Shown here: positions 52,197 through 61,114 of the stretch, in pieces
Numbering within the stretch: the stretch's first letter is position 1
Layout: each line of letters opens with the position of its first letter
Position numbers and translations under genes: made by a program
Source: Myxococcales bacterium
GTDB taxonomy: Bacteria > Myxococcota_A > Polyangia > JAAYKL01
Assembly: GCA_012522445.1 (NCBI GenBank)
Contig: JAAYKL010000092.1
Span: 16,749-80,748 of the forward strand
Direction: 5' to 3'
DNA length: 64,000 nt
Notes under the pieces: model-generated
Told to the model about the DNA's origin: nothing
What the model saw: the letters and a program-made list of their open reading frames with translations, nothing else
Databases searched by the model: none

Positions 52197-54500
52197 ATGA
52201 CGAAAAACAACGATGCATTCTCGCGATACCCCACAGTGGTCGAAGAAACCCAACTGCTCGAAAATGTACAGCAGCACCTGAGCACCCACGCCACACGCCT
52301 GGGCCGCGGCGCCAACTACGACACCGAGATGCTCGAATTGCGCGATGCCATGGCCGTGGCGCACCCCGAAGATCTGCCATCCCTCGTCGAGCAGATGACC
52401 CGCCTGCAAGCCATCGCCGCCCAGCGCGGCCAAGGCGACGACCTCCCCATCGACCCCAGCAGCCCTTATTTCGGTCACCTGCGGCTCAAAGAAGACGGCA
52501 AAGAGCGCGACGTCCTCATCGGCAAGCGCACCTACCTGGCGCCCGAACAAGGCGTCCGCATCGTCGATTGGCGCAACGCACCGGTCAGCCGCATTTACTA
52601 TTGCTACGAAGAGGGCGACGACTACGAGGAGTCCTTTGGCGGCAAGCCCCGGCGCGGCATCGTCACAGCGCGGCGCTCCATCACCATCCAAGACGGCGAC
52701 CTCAAACGCATCTCCAGCATTGAAGGGGTGTTTGTGCGGCGCAAGGGCACGTGGCTGCAGCTCGACGGCATCGGCCCGCAGCTCTCCGGCGGCCAGGGCA
52801 TCTCTGTGCGCGCCGACCACATCGCTCCGGTGCGAGGACGCCTGGGCGTCGACGCCGACGGCACCGATCGCAAGGACAAACACCTGCCCGAAATTTCGGC
52901 CCTGCTCGACCGCGCGCAGTTTGAGCTCATCTCCAGCAACCCCGAAGACTTTTTGGTGGTGCAGGGCAGCGCGGGCTCGGGGAAGACCACCGTTGGCCTA
53001 CACCGCATCGCCTGGCTGGCTTATCAAAAACAAAAACGCCTCGACCCGCGCAAGATGGTGGTCATCGTACAAAACAACGCGCTGAGCCACTATGTCGCAG
53101 GGGTCCTGCCCGCCCTCGGCGTACAAGGTGTCAGAGTCATTACATTTGAGCGCTGGGCGTCCACCATTCGCAAGCGCCTCGTCCCCGAGCTCCCCGACCG
53201 CTACAGCGACGACACCCCCACCATCGTGTCGCGCATCAAAAAGCACCCGGCCCTGCTCAGCATCATCGACGACATCGCAGACGCCCAAGACGAAGCCAGC
53301 ACCGCCAAGCTCACCCAAGCCATGTCGAATGCCCCGGGTGGCGACCGCGTCCTCCACGCCTGGCGACACCTGCAGCGCCTCCCCCTGGCCGCGCGGTGCC
53401 GCCGCGTGCTGCAATGGCTAGATGGCGACGCGCGCATCGGGCGTTACCGCGCCGACACCGTTGACCCCCGCACACTGATTCACGCCGAGTCCCTGCTCTC
53501 CCGCATACAAGACGAAGCCAGCGACATCGTCTCCGATTGGGCGAACTTCTTTACCGATCCCGCGGCCATGCGACGCGGATTCGAGACCCACGCCCCCACC
53601 GCCTTTACCGACGAAGACATCCAGCAAGCCCACGCCTGGAATGTGTCGCTGTACAAACGTCTCGACGCCGAGGGCGACGACACCGACGACGGCCCCCCCG
53701 TGGTGGATCGCGAAGACGACGCCATCCTGCTGCGGCTGCACCAGCGCAAAAAGGGCTGGCTGCGCGACACCAGGGGCCGGGTTGAATACGACCACATGAT
53801 GATCGACGAAGTGCAGGACTTCACCGCGCTGGAAGTGCGCCTCATGATGGACTGCGTGGCCCGCAACTGCCCCATCACCCTGGCCGGCGACACCGCGCAG
53901 CGCATCGTCCAAGAGGGCGGCTTCGACGACTGGGACGCCTTCTTCGACGATCTCGGCAAGACCGTCGCGCACGTGGCCCCGCTCAAAATCGCCTACCGCT
54001 CCACCGCCCAAGTGATGCGGCTGGCCACCGAGGTGCTCGGTCCCCTTGCCAAGGACGTGGCCCGGGCCAACCGCGAGGGCGCCGAGGTCGAGGTGCATCA
54101 GTTCTCCGATCCGGGGCAAGCGGTGGACTTTCTCGCCACGGCGCTGCGCGAACTCTCGGTGCGCGAGCCCGCCGCCAACGTCGCCATTGTGGCGCGGCAC
54201 ATGGTGCAGGCGCGGGTGTACTACGAGGGGCTGCGAAAGGCCGAAGTCCCCCAACTCGAACTCATCACCGATCAAGACTTTTCGTTTGCGCCCGGCGTGG
54301 AGGTCACCGACATCCGCCAAGTGAAGGGGCTCGAATTCGACTACGTCATCATGGTGGATTGCAACGCGGACACCTACCCCCTGTCGGATGAAGCGCGCCA
54401 CCATATGCACGTGGGCATCACGCGCGCCGCCCACCAGCTCTGGCTCATCACCACCGCCAAGCCCTCGCCCCTCATCCCCGAGCGCCTCCTCGACGACTAG
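52197..54500 (+). CDS. helD: HelD-like UvrD/Rep-family ATPase
   Basis: A 767-residue superfamily 1 motor. HelD/HelR proteins bind RNA polymerase and remove it from stalled or drug-bound complexes. The N-terminal helical arm is about residues 1-85. The HelD-type YFGHLRLKEDGKERDVLIGKRTYLAP and RIVDWRNAPVSRIYY follow. Walker A is GSAGSGKTT (257-265). Motif II is YDHMMIDEVQDFTALE, motif IV/V are LAGDTAQRI and EVTDIRQVKGLEFDYVIMVD, and motif VI is HMHVGITRAAHQLW. AGGTG lies six bases before ATG 52197. Confidence 0.85.
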   Translation: MTKNNDAFSRYPTVVEETQLLENVQQHLSTHATRLGRGANYDTEMLELRDAMAVAHPEDLPSLVEQMTRLQAIAAQRGQGDDLPIDPSSPYFGHLRLKEDGKERDVLIGKRTYLAPEQGVRIVDWRNAPVSRIYYCYEEGDDYEESFGGKPRRGIVTARRSITIQDGDLKRISSIEGVFVRRKGTWLQLDGIGPQLSGGQGISVRADHIAPVRGRLGVDADGTDRKDKHLPEISALLDRAQFELISSNPEDFLVVQGSAGSGKTTVGLHRIAWLAYQKQKRLDPRKMVVIVQNNALSHYVAGVLPALGVQGVRVITFERWASTIRKRLVPELPDRYSDDTPTIVSRIKKHPALLSIIDDIADAQDEASTAKLTQAMSNAPGGDRVLHAWRHLQRLPLAARCRRVLQWLDGDARIGRYRADTVDPRTLIHAESLLSRIQDEASDIVSDWANFFTDPAAMRRGFETHAPTAFTDEDIQQAHAWNVSLYKRLDAEGDDTDDGPPVVDREDDAILLRLHQRKKGWLRDTRGRVEYDHMMIDEVQDFTALEVRLMMDCVARNCPITLAGDTAQRIVQEGGFDDWDAFFDDLGKTVAHVAPLKIAYRSTAQVMRLATEVLGPLAKDVARANREGAEVEVHQFSDPGQAVDFLATALRELSVREPAANVAIVARHMVQARVYYEGLRKAEVPQLELITDQDFSFAPGVEVTDIRQVKGLEFDYVIMVDCNADTYPLSDEARHHMHVGITRAAHQLWLITTAKPSPLIPERLLDD

Positions 54501-54541
54501 CGCGAGCCGCGTTCTCGGCGCTCCCCGTCACAGGTCCCCCG

Positions 54542-55903
54542 CTAGGATTCGGGTTCGGACAGGGCGTCCATTTTTCGATAGATGGTGCGCGTTGCGATGC
54601 CCAGCAATTGGGCCGCCAGCTTTTTGTCTCCCCGGGTGTGGCGCAGGGTTTCGCGGATGACGCGGCGTTCAATTTCTTCGAGGGGGGTGCCGATGGGAAT
54701 GCGCAGTTGTTCGTCATGCCGCTCGGCGTTGACCACGCGCTCGGGCAAGTCGGCGATGTCGATAATGGGGTGACGCGCCAGCACCACCGCGCGCTCCATG
54801 GCGTTTTCCAACTCCCGCACGTTGCCCGGCCAGTCGTACCCGGAGAGTGCGTCCAGGGCGGCTTGGGAGATGCCGTCGATGGCCTTGTTGTTGCGGGCGG
54901 CGTAGCGGCGCAGAAAGAGATCGGTCAACAGAGGGACGTCCTCGAGGCGCTGCCGCAGGGGTGGCAGGTGCACAGCGATGACGTTGAGGCGGTAGTACAG
55001 ATCTTCGCGGAAGGCGCCGCGGGCAATTTCATCTTCGAGGGAGCGGTTGGTGGCCGCCACGATGCGCACGTCGACGGGCGTGGTCACGCCCCCCAGGGGA
55101 TCGATTTCGCCCTCTTGCAATACGCGCAGCAGCTTCACCTGCACCGACGGCGAGACCTCCGCCACCTCGTCCAAAAAGATGGTGCCCCCGCTGGCCATGG
55201 CGAAGCGGCCGTCGCGCTGCTTCACCGCACCGGTAAAGGCGCCGGGCTCGTAGCCGAAGAGCTCGGCCTCCAAGATGGATTCGGGCAGCGCCGCGCAGTT
55301 CACCGCGATAAAGGGCCCCGATGCGCGCGCAGAGTTTTCGTGTATCGCGCGGGCCACCACCTCCTTGCCCGTGCCCGACTCTCCGGTGATCAAAATCGTG
55401 GCCATGGAGGGCGCCGCCTGTTGCACCAGTTCGAGCACGCGCCGAAACGGCGGACTCACCCCCACCACCGTGCGCTCTTCGGCCTTCTTGAGGCGATAGC
55501 GCAGCGCGCGGTTTTCGGCCAGCAGCGAGCGTTTCTCGAGGGCCTTGTGCACCGTGCGAATGATGGCCTGGCGCTTGATGGGCTTCTCGACAAAATCGTA
55601 GGCGCCGTGTTTCATGGCGTCCACGGCGGTCTCCACGGTGCCGTAGGCGGTCATCAAGACCACCTCACTGTCGGGGGAGACGGTGCGCAGCGCCTCGAGC
55701 AGCGACAAGCCATCCATGCCCGGCATCATTAAATCAGTGAGCACCACGTCGACGGTGTGTTTGCGGCAGAGGGCGAGCGCGGCGGCGCCATCCGGGGCCA
55801 CCAACACCCGAAACCCCTCGCGGGCGAACACCTTTTCGAGCGCGCGCAGATTGCTCTTGTCATCGTCGACAATCAAAATCGTCGCGCTTGGCGCTTCTGA
55901 CAT
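54542..55903 (-). CDS. Sigma54-dependent response regulator, NtrC/AtoC type
   Basis: A 453-residue regulator. The receiver (about 1-120) has D57 in VVLTDLMMPGMDG. The AAA+ domain has GESGTGKE, the sigma54-binding GAFTGA in YEPGAFTGAVKQ, and the Walker B FLDEVAEV. A Fis-type helix-turn-helix (KKLAAQLLGIATRTIYRKMDAL) is at the C-terminus. AAGGAA six bases before ATG 55903 sets the start. No partner histidine kinase is adjacent; the regulon is unknown. It converges on helD. Confidence 0.95.
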   Translation of the reverse strand: MSEAPSATILIVDDDKSNLRALEKVFAREGFRVLVAPDGAAALALCRKHTVDVVLTDLMMPGMDGLSLLEALRTVSPDSEVVLMTAYGTVETAVDAMKHGAYDFVEKPIKRQAIIRTVHKALEKRSLLAENRALRYRLKKAEERTVVGVSPPFRRVLELVQQAAPSMATILITGESGTGKEVVARAIHENSARASGPFIAVNCAALPESILEAELFGYEPGAFTGAVKQRDGRFAMASGGTIFLDEVAEVSPSVQVKLLRVLQEGEIDPLGGVTTPVDVRIVAATNRSLEDEIARGAFREDLYYRLNVIAVHLPPLRQRLEDVPLLTDLFLRRYAARNNKAIDGISQAALDALSGYDWPGNVRELENAMERAVVLARHPIIDIADLPERVVNAERHDEQLRIPIGTPLEEIERRVIRETLRHTRGDKKLAAQLLGIATRTIYRKMDALSEPES

Positions 55904-56052
55904 ATCGCATTCCTTTCGGCGAAGACGCGTCCCCGACGCCCCACAGATGCAGGTCACAAAGTTTTGCACACGCCATCTCGAAAGTCTATTTTGCCACCGA
56001 CGCCCGCAAAAAGAAGGTATGCTTTGGCCCTCATCAACAGAAAGGCACGGCA

Positions 56053-57657
56053 ATGAAAATGGCGCGCAAAAGCCAATGGGCAAGGGTAGTGACATGGGGA
56101 CTGGCATGGGGGTTGGCAGGGCTTGTGACCGCGGGGTGCGCCAGCAACGACACCGACGAGGCGCAGCAAGGCACAAACAACAACGGGACCCACACCGCAG
56201 ACAGCGACTCCTCGCAGCCGCACAGCACCGGCAACACACCGCCGCACAGCACCGACAGCGCTCCGCCACATGGCACCGACAGCGTATCCACACCGCCGCC
56301 CGACTCCAGTTCGCTGCACCCCGACACGTCGCCCCCGCCACCGTTTGGCAACTGCGAGCTCACAGCGGCGCGAGTGCGCATCACCGAGATCGACGTCGGC
56401 ATGACCGTCCAAAACAACGAGACCGACGGGACCGGCTCCGTGCTGCAGCCCATTATGATGGCCGCCATTCCCTCCGGCGGTTCCCGGGTGGCCTGGATGG
56501 GGCAAGACGCCCAGGTGCACGTGGCCACCCTCGACGGCGACGACCAACTCACCGGCGCTCCCATCGGGGTTCCCGCCCGCTCCTTAGCCGACATCTACGC
56601 CGACAATGCGGGGGGCGTGGTGCTCGTCACCCGCGACGCACACGGCAGCGGCGAACGGCACTGCGGCGAGCTCAACAACCTGTGCGGCGCCGCCAGCGAG
56701 CGCGATTGGCAAGGCCAGTGGAACTGCTGGGACATGTACCTGGTGCGCTTCGACGGCAGCAGCGAAACCTGGGCCACCAACCTCACCGAGTCCACGCCGA
56801 CGAACCCGCCCTATCTCACGAGCCCCACCGGTTCGTCCCTGCGCTTCATCTGGGAGCCCTTTGCCCACCACGGGCGCATCGCCTCGGACGGCGAGAGCTA
56901 CGCGGCCTATTTCGGCGCTGCCGTGAGCGTCTCCCAGTCCTGCCAGTCCCAGGGCAGCGTTCACGCGACGGCGGTCAACATCCACCAGGGCGACCGCATG
57001 CAGGTGGTCGACCTCGCCGGAGACCTGCTCCAGCGGCGGGGCGGATTCGATTGGGGCTGCAGCCACAGCGGCTACGAGCGCGTGGTCTGGGACGCCGCAA
57101 CGTCTGAGTACGTCGCCGTGTGCAAGACGGACAACAACAACCGCCTCGCGCGGCCAGCCCCCTACCGCACCATTCGCAGCGTCGACCTGTGGTACGCCAA
57201 CATGAGCGACCTCGTTCCGGCGGGGGACGGGCGCATCTGGCTCGCCACCAGCGACATCCGCCCGGGCGAAGCGGCCAATGCCAGCGGCCTGGCAGATATT
57301 CACCTGCTGGCGTTCACCGATGGAGAGGCCGTGCAAGACGTCGTCCTGGCCAGCGAGAGCGGGGTCAACCACCGCGCGCCACAACTCGCCGCCTACGGAG
57401 CCGAGCGCATGGTCGTCGCCTGGGACGCCGGCACCTCCCCCGGCGATTTCGATTTCAGCCGGGGCGAACGCCAAATGCACCTGCAGGTCGTGAGCCGAGA
57501 AACCGGAGAAGCCGAGGGCGCGGCCCTGCCCGTCGACATGCGCGGCAACCGCTACCACAAACTCGTCGGCTTCCCCGACGGCAGTGTCGCTTACGCGGGA
57601 CGCGGCACCGCGGCGACGCAAATTAAAATTCTGCGCGTGTTACCCTGCCGCGAGTAA
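56053..57657 (+). CDS. Secreted lipoprotein with Pro/Ser/Thr linker
   Basis: A 534-residue lipoprotein with a lipobox-like TAGC near residue 29. A low-complexity linker of about 65 residues includes HSTDSAPPHGTDS and PPHSTD units, related in style to the GH18 linker at 18193. The rest is a beta-rich domain, possibly a beta-propeller, with repeated AWD/VAWMGQD-type strands, several Cys residues and no recognised catalytic motif. It ends ILRVLPCRE. AAAGG lies eight bases before ATG 56053. Confidence 0.78.
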   Translation: MKMARKSQWARVVTWGLAWGLAGLVTAGCASNDTDEAQQGTNNNGTHTADSDSSQPHSTGNTPPHSTDSAPPHGTDSVSTPPPDSSSLHPDTSPPPPFGNCELTAARVRITEIDVGMTVQNNETDGTGSVLQPIMMAAIPSGGSRVAWMGQDAQVHVATLDGDDQLTGAPIGVPARSLADIYADNAGGVVLVTRDAHGSGERHCGELNNLCGAASERDWQGQWNCWDMYLVRFDGSSETWATNLTESTPTNPPYLTSPTGSSLRFIWEPFAHHGRIASDGESYAAYFGAAVSVSQSCQSQGSVHATAVNIHQGDRMQVVDLAGDLLQRRGGFDWGCSHSGYERVVWDAATSEYVAVCKTDNNNRLARPAPYRTIRSVDLWYANMSDLVPAGDGRIWLATSDIRPGEAANASGLADIHLLAFTDGEAVQDVVLASESGVNHRAPQLAAYGAERMVVAWDAGTSPGDFDFSRGERQMHLQVVSRETGEAEGAALPVDMRGNRYHKLVGFPDGSVAYAGRGTAATQIKILRVLPCRE

Positions 57658-57787
57658 GCCCGTCCACACGCCCCTCCACCAACGCACCCGCCGCCACAAA
57701 GACAACCGCCACAGAGACAACCGCAAACGACTGAAATACGCGCCCGGGGGATAGAACAAGCGCCAAATTCGTGGTAGGGGACGCCGC

Positions 57788-59872
57788 ATGTTGCGAAAAA
57801 AAATTTCGACATTGCGCCCCGCACTCAAGCACATCCAACGCCACATCCCCGCTAACACGCGCGCGAAATTGCCTCATAAGCACCTCCGCATCCGCAACGC
57901 GCTGCTCTCCAGCGTCCCGCAGCTTCGCCGTCTCTACAAGCGCCGCGCCCTCATCCGCATGGGCATGCGCGTGAGATGGCCCCACAAGCACCTCCGCATC
58001 TACATCACCGCGCTGCTCTTCGGCGTCGCGCTGCAGCTCTTCCTCTTCTTGCGGCCCACCCCCTTTGGCCTCCCCTACGTCATGAACCTCTCCAGCTACC
58101 TGCCCCACGCCATGTTCTACGCCTGCTACGGCGTCTCGCTGGCGTCTGCGCCCTTCTTCCTCCTGGCCGCCTTCTTAGGCCGACGCGCGCAAAAGCCCCT
58201 GCTCTGGGCCCACATCTTGCTGCTAACCGGCCTGCTCGCCCTCACCCACCTCGACAACGAAATACTCCGTTTCTTCGGCATGCACCTCTCGGTGGACGCC
58301 CTGTCCACCTACGGCATCCAAATCAATGTGCCCACCGCCATCCACCACGCTGTGCGCGACGACGCCGGCGGTCGCTACCTCTCCGCCTGGCTCTTGTTGC
58401 TGCCGCCCCTCTTCGCGCTCACGGCGGCGCTGCTCGCCTTCCGCGTCAAAATCAACGCCCCCTTGCGCGCCAAGCGCATGGCAGTGATCGCAGCGATTGT
58501 GGCGTTTCTCTTCTTGCCCTTTTTGTTTCGCACCTCGCTGTTCGGCTCCAAAAACCGGCAGCAAAAAGTGGCGCCCATCGCCCTAGTGCTGCTCAAGAGC
58601 TTTCAAGAAACCTTTCAAGCCGCGCCGGATTACAGCGACATCGGCGAGCGCATCCAGCGGGTACAAAACCGGTGGCTCCGCGCCAACACCCAAGACGGAT
58701 GGCGCTTCCCCGCACCAGGCGCCTCGCTCCTGCGCACCTTTGACGGCACCTGCCCTACCTACGGAGACGCCCCCTGGAACTTCGTCGTCATCGCCGTCGA
58801 AACCTTTCGCGCCCTCAACGTCCCCCTGTTTCACGCCGGCGAAACCATCGATGCAACGCCCCACCTCTCCGCCCTCGCCCGCTCCGACGACGCCGCCTTT
58901 TACACGCGCTACATCTGCAACTCCCAGCCGACGGTGTACGCCTTCATGGCCCTGCACACCGGCATCCTGCCCCACTCGCGCAAAACCGTGGCCAAGGCCT
59001 TTGCCCACAAACACCTCGACAGCTACGCCTCCATCCTGCGCCAACACGGCTACCACGCGGCGTTCTTCGGCGGCTCCGACCCCGACTGGGACAACCAGCG
59101 GCTGTGGCTCACGCAGTGGTACGACCACGTCTACTTCGACAAGGCCGACAACGAAGAGGACCGCAAGGTCATGCGGCAGCTCGCCCAGTACTTGAAGAAC
59201 CGCCCCGACGCCGACCAGCCCTTTGTCGCCACCACCTTCCTCATCTCCAACCACGTGCCCTTCAGCGTCCCCGAGGCCGCGTTCCGCGATTACGAGGGCC
59301 GCGACCTCAAGCAGCGCATCCGCAACACGCTGCGCTACGACGACGACGTGCTGCGCGAGTTCTTCGCCGCCATCCAAGACGAGCCCTGGTTTTCGCGCAC
59401 CGTGTTCTTCATCACCGGCGACCACGCTATGGACTTGGGAGAGCGCGGCGCAGCCCAGGGCCCCGAGAACACGCGCCACGAAACCAACTGGGTGCCCCTC
59501 ATCATCTACGGGCAGCACCCCCTGCGGCCCACCGGACAACAGGGCGCCCCCGCCAGCCACGTCGACATCGCCCCCAGCATCCTGCACATGGCCGGCATTT
59601 GCGCGGACAACCGCATCATGGGGCACTCGCTCTTCGCCACCCGCGCGGACCGCATGTCCTACAACGTCCACGCAGAGAACTACGGGCTGGAGACCGCCGC
59701 CCACTCCCTGTACCTGCCCAAGGGCGACAAGCCGCAGCTCTACCGCGCCGCCGACCAGCGCCAGGAGACCGACATCTCCGCGGCACACCCCGATGAGGTG
59801 GAGCGCCTGACGCAAATCGTCCACGACTGGTCCGCGGTGGCCGACCACGGCTACGAAGTGGAGTTCCCGTGA
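57788..59872 (+). CDS. LTA-synthase-like membrane sulfatase/phosphoglycerol transferase
   Basis: A 694-residue inner-membrane protein. The first 65 residues are basic and contain the duplicated PHKHLRI. Four or five membrane helices follow (about 70-240). The exported C-terminal domain is an alkaline-phosphatase-fold sulfatase/LtaS type. E338 (AVETFRAL) and T382 (NSQPTVYAF) are in place for metal and nucleophile. D545-H546 (TGDHAMDLGE) complete the metal site. The next gene overlaps by four bases (GTGA), so the two are coupled. A glycerophosphate- or phosphoethanolamine-transfer reaction on a surface polymer is inferred. Confidence 0.85.
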   Translation: MLRKKISTLRPALKHIQRHIPANTRAKLPHKHLRIRNALLSSVPQLRRLYKRRALIRMGMRVRWPHKHLRIYITALLFGVALQLFLFLRPTPFGLPYVMNLSSYLPHAMFYACYGVSLASAPFFLLAAFLGRRAQKPLLWAHILLLTGLLALTHLDNEILRFFGMHLSVDALSTYGIQINVPTAIHHAVRDDAGGRYLSAWLLLLPPLFALTAALLAFRVKINAPLRAKRMAVIAAIVAFLFLPFLFRTSLFGSKNRQQKVAPIALVLLKSFQETFQAAPDYSDIGERIQRVQNRWLRANTQDGWRFPAPGASLLRTFDGTCPTYGDAPWNFVVIAVETFRALNVPLFHAGETIDATPHLSALARSDDAAFYTRYICNSQPTVYAFMALHTGILPHSRKTVAKAFAHKHLDSYASILRQHGYHAAFFGGSDPDWDNQRLWLTQWYDHVYFDKADNEEDRKVMRQLAQYLKNRPDADQPFVATTFLISNHVPFSVPEAAFRDYEGRDLKQRIRNTLRYDDDVLREFFAAIQDEPWFSRTVFFITGDHAMDLGERGAAQGPENTRHETNWVPLIIYGQHPLRPTGQQGAPASHVDIAPSILHMAGICADNRIMGHSLFATRADRMSYNVHAENYGLETAAHSLYLPKGDKPQLYRAADQRQETDISAAHPDEVERLTQIVHDWSAVADHGYEVEFP
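57878..58000 (+). repeat. 15-bp direct repeat in the sulfatase N-terminus
   Basis: AAGCACCTCCGCATC occurs at 57878-57892 and again at 57986-58000, exactly 108 bp (36 codons) apart. In both places it encodes KHLRI in the basic cytosolic tail. Part of the tail was probably duplicated in frame. Confidence 0.75.
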
Positions 59873-61083
59873 ACCGCATCCGCGTCTGCCTGTGGGCCAC
59901 CACGATGCAGGGCAATATGTTCTCGCTGGCGCGCCACCTGCAGCAGCGCCCCGAGTACGACGTCGTCGCGGTCATGCAAACACCGGACATCTACCGCCAG
60001 GAGCCCATCAACCAGTTGGCCCCCCTCCGCGTCACCGTCATGGATCGCCAGCACCCACAAACCCTGGGCGCATTGCAGCGTTGGAAACCGCACATCACGG
60101 TAATTGACAACCACCACCCACCGGTGCCGCTGTCGCCCTTGCTGGTCAATGTCTGGCACGGCTACAGTTGGAAAGGCCCGGAGGACAAAAAGCAATTCGC
60201 CGAGATTTACAAGTCGGTCAAGGCGCACACGGGCATTGCGCCGGACGCGCCGAATCCGCGCTTCATGTGGATCGCCGCCGGAGAGCCCAACCGCCGTTAC
60301 CGCATCGAGGTCAGCGGCTTCCATCCCGACAACGTGCTCGCCCTGGGACAGTGCTACAACGACGACATCATCTCGCCGCCGTTCTCGAAGACCGACGCGC
60401 TCGCGCACTACCCCAAGCGCTTCCGCGATGGCCCCATCTTTCTGTTGGCCCCGACGTGGCATCACGGCACCATCTTTGCGCAGTGGGGCGATGATCTGGA
60501 CATCATCGAGGCCCTCATTGGCGAGCTCAAAAAGAACGGCGCAGCGCTGGTGTTGCGCATGCACGACCGCCACCGCTTTGATGCCGCTTACGTGCAGCGA
60601 CTTGAAAACATGTGTCGCGACCAAGACAGCGCCGTGCTGCTCAAGTTCAAAGACACCACGCAAGACAACCTGCTGGACATCGCGCTGGCCGATGGCCTGC
60701 TGTCCAACTACTCCTCCTTTCTCACGTTCTTTTACCCAACCCTGCGCCCGACCATTCACATCTGTCCCAACCTCGACAACACACGGGCATACAGCTACCG
60801 CATCTGGAAGCGCGGCAAGGTGCGGGAGATCAAAACCAAGGACATGGGACACGCCTGGGCCATGCCCCCCACCGAACACGGCGGACTGATGGCCGACAAC
60901 CCCGACGACCTGCTCGCCCATGTGCGGCGGGCCATCGCCGAACCGGATTGTTGTCGCGCATCCGCCCAGCGCTTTTTGGATGCGCATTGTGCACCCAACG
61001 ACGGGCATCGCTGCGAGGCACTGCGGCGGGCCATGGAGGAGCGCCTGCGTCTCCTGGCCCCTTCCAACGACGATTTCCCATGA
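59869..61083 (+). CDS. CDP-glycerol glycerophosphotransferase-like protein (TagB/TagF type)
   Basis: A 404-residue cytosolic glycosyl/phosphotransferase of the GT-B teichoic-acid type. Blocks resembling the family are NVWHGYSWKGPEDKK, ILL/FLLAPTWHHGTIF, LRMHDRHRFDAAYV and the acceptor-side DGLLSNYSSFLTFFYP. There is no membrane segment. GTG 59869 overlaps the stop of the sulfatase gene. Teichoic-acid-like enzymes are unusual in Gram-negative cells; they may decorate capsule or another surface polymer with glycerol phosphate (inference). Substrate unproven. Confidence 0.78.
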   Translation: MNRIRVCLWATTMQGNMFSLARHLQQRPEYDVVAVMQTPDIYRQEPINQLAPLRVTVMDRQHPQTLGALQRWKPHITVIDNHHPPVPLSPLLVNVWHGYSWKGPEDKKQFAEIYKSVKAHTGIAPDAPNPRFMWIAAGEPNRRYRIEVSGFHPDNVLALGQCYNDDIISPPFSKTDALAHYPKRFRDGPIFLLAPTWHHGTIFAQWGDDLDIIEALIGELKKNGAALVLRMHDRHRFDAAYVQRLENMCRDQDSAVLLKFKDTTQDNLLDIALADGLLSNYSSFLTFFYPTLRPTIHICPNLDNTRAYSYRIWKRGKVREIKTKDMGHAWAMPPTEHGGLMADNPDDLLAHVRRAIAEPDCCRASAQRFLDAHCAPNDGHRCEALRRAMEERLRLLAPSNDDFP

Positions 61084-61114
61084 AATTTGCCGCGGTTCGC
61101 GCTATGCAAATCCC

